From NCBI GenBank assembly GCA_022837205.1, contig JALHEL010000175.1, positions 1 through 7,464 on the forward strand: a stretch of DNA of 7,464 nt, read 5' to 3'. How positions within the stretch are numbered: the first letter of the stretch is position 1; every line of letters begins with the position of its first letter. The stretch comes from Leptolinea sp. (GTDB lineage Bacteria > Chloroflexota > Anaerolineae > Anaerolineales > Anaerolineaceae). The notes beneath the pieces were generated by a model, which was not told where the DNA came from, did not search any database, and saw only the letters and a program-made list of their open reading frames with translations. Positions 6,403-7,464 of the stretch are shown here, piece by piece. The translations under genes were made by a program, and so were the position numbers.

Positions 6403-7391
6403 TATTTGCTTTTGTTCTGAACGTTCTGCATCAGAACCGCTACGATAATGATCAAACCGCTGATTGCGCCGTTCAGGAAAGTAGGTACATTTGCCATGGT
6501 CAAAATGTTATTGATGATTTTAAACATCAATGCACCCAAAAATGTTCCGATCACCTGTCCGCGTCCGCCGGTCATTGCCGTTCCGCCGATGGCGACCGAA
6601 GCGATTACTTCCATTTCATATCCGTTGCCTGCGCTGGCTGCCGCCACCGCCATCACGCGGGATGCGTAAAGCCAGCCCGAAAAGCCACAAAGAAGACCGG
6701 TTATGATAAATACCAGATTCTGGACTTTTTCCACGTTGACGCCGGCCAACCTGGCCGAAGTCTGATTACTGCCTACGGCGTAAATATGCTTGCCCAGTTT
6801 TGTCCGGCTCATGATTAAGCCGAACAGCAGGGAAAAGCCGATGAACATCAACATGGGATAAGGAATCCGCAAATTGCCCAGCGGAACGTAGCCGGCGGCG
6901 ACTTTTCGAAAACTTCCGTAATTGACATCGGACACCGTAAAAGGTCCGCCCTGACCGAGTTGGTTAATCAACGAACGGCAGATGCTTTGTGTCGCCAGCG
7001 TGGCGATCATAGCCGGCATACGACCTTTTGAAACCAATAAACCGTTACACAGACCGATGATGAAGCCCAATCCCATACAAAACAAGAACATGATAAGAAT
7101 GTTGTTGGTCCTGTTTAAAACGACGATGCCCAAACCGGAGATAATCGCAACCTGAGCGCCTACGGAGATATCAATCTGGCCGGCAGAAATAATCATTGTC
7201 ATTCCCAATGCAATGATTCCGGTTGTCGCTGTTTGAACGAAAATGTTGCTGATATTGCTCCATCGCAGGAAGCTGGTATTTACCGCGACCGCCAGAATCA
7301 AGAGCATGAAGAAAGACAACCAGTAGCTGTATTGGGTAACGAGTTTCTTCAGGAAAGATTTAAGAGAGTTTTTTTGAATCACACTTGTCAT
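6402..7391 (-). CDS. RbsC-type (CUT2) sugar ABC transporter permease
   Basis: This 329-aa polytopic membrane protein belongs to the RbsC/AraH/XylH permease family, the channel subunit of ABC importers that usually carry monosaccharides. Family signatures are GMTMIISAGQIDISVG (63-78), GKHIYAVGSNQTSARLAGV (200-218, the cytoplasmic loop expected to contact the ATPase) and IASVAIGGTAMTGGRG (263-278). Hydrophobic segments fall at about 22-39, 52-70, 80-93, 98-120, 178-194, 225-242, 262-272, 280-298 and 305-321. Length matches the family. The start is supported by GGAGG (7401-7405) 9 nt upstream. It overlaps the end of the preceding ATPase gene by 32 nt. The partner periplasmic or lipoprotein sugar-binding subunit is not in this window. 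Substrate unknown. Confidence 0.95.
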   Translation of the reverse strand: MTSVIQKNSLKSFLKKLVTQYSYWLSFFMLLILAVAVNTSFLRWSNISNIFVQTATTGIIALGMTMIISAGQIDISVGAQVAIISGLGIVVLNRTNNILIMFLFCMGLGFIIGLCNGLLVSKGRMPAMIATLATQSICRSLINQLGQGGPFTVSDVNYGSFRKVAAGYVPLGNLRIPYPMLMFIGFSLLFGLIMSRTKLGKHIYAVGSNQTSARLAGVNVEKVQNLVFIITGLLCGFSGWLYASRVMAVAAASAGNGYEMEVIASVAIGGTAMTGGRGQVIGTFLGALMFKIINNILTMANVPTFLNGAISGLIIIVAVLMQNVQNKSK

Positions 7392-7464
7392 TTTTTTCTG
7401 CCTCCAAATTTGCTCCGGTTGAATAGTACATAATATTTCTTTCGGTTATTTCTTCACGTGAAAG
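7360..7464 (-). CDS. C-terminal tail of an RbsA-type sugar ABC transporter ATPase (5' part outside the window)
   Basis: The minus-strand frame entering from the right edge reads LSREEITERNIMYYSTGANL, then EAEKNDKCDSKKLS and a TAA at 7360-7362. The first part resembles the end of RbsA/XylG/MglA-type ATPases, where an L-T/S-x-E-E-I/V segment is followed by a helix with the pattern I-M-x-x-A/S-T-G just before the terminus. Position directly upstream of an RbsC-type permease is the standard operon order. Its 3' end overlaps the permease start by 32 nt, and the permease RBS lies inside this gene. Only 34 residues are visible and no nucleotide-binding motif is in view, so the call rests on tail similarity and context. 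Confidence 0.75.
   Translation of the reverse strand, partial: LSREEITERNIMYYSTGANLEAEKNDKCDSKKLS

Noticed and set aside
1..7464. tRNA, rRNA, CRISPR array, insertion sequence or long repeats
   Set aside because: None was seen by reading. The window is almost fully accounted for by coding sequence and one 217-nt intergenic region.

Overview
The window reads as part of a carbohydrate-utilisation locus. Every supported gene lies on the minus strand, so transcription runs right to left and the gene order below goes from high to low coordinates. Base composition looks mid-40s % GC by eye, with AT-rich intergenic DNA. Ribosome-binding sites are strong GGAG/GGAGG types, TGA is used as stop, and the genes are tightly packed. 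This fits a Bacillota-like or otherwise gut or anaerobe type of bacterium, but nothing in the window fixes the taxon.

Right-hand unit (7464 to about 5274): the C-terminal tail of an RbsA-type sugar ABC ATPase (7360-7464, cut by the window edge) overlaps the start of an RbsC-type (CUT2) sugar ABC permease (6402-7391). The permease is followed after 14 nt by a Gfo/Idh/MocA-family NAD(P)-dependent oxidoreductase (5341-6387). A hairpin with T-tracts on both sides (about 5274-5311) closes this unit.

Regulatory gap (5124-5273): it contains a perfect TATAAT -10 box on the minus strand. Two CG-centred LacI-type palindromes lie across and just downstream of that box, which fits autoregulation by the adjacent LacI-family repressor.

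Left-hand unit (5123 to beyond position 1): LacI-family repressor (4116-5123), then a GH2 beta-mannosidase-type gene (1703-4091), then a GH3 beta-glucosidase-type gene (1-1677, cut by the left edge). Gaps are only about 25 nt and each enzyme gene has its own RBS. The GH2 gene is broken. An out-of-frame deletion near 2990-3000 removes about 16 codons, including the segment that carries the WQDF motif of the family, and splits the gene into two overlapping reading frames. Both catalytic glutamates survive in the downstream fragment.

Taken together, the locus would import a sugar or small glycoside, oxidise or process it with the Gfo/Idh enzyme, and hydrolyse beta-mannosides and beta-glucosides in the cytoplasm under a dedicated LacI-type repressor. 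No signal peptides are visible on the hydrolases. I see no wholly new system, mobile element, RNA gene or CRISPR array. The main points of interest are the freshly disrupted beta-mannosidase and the compact promoter/operator.
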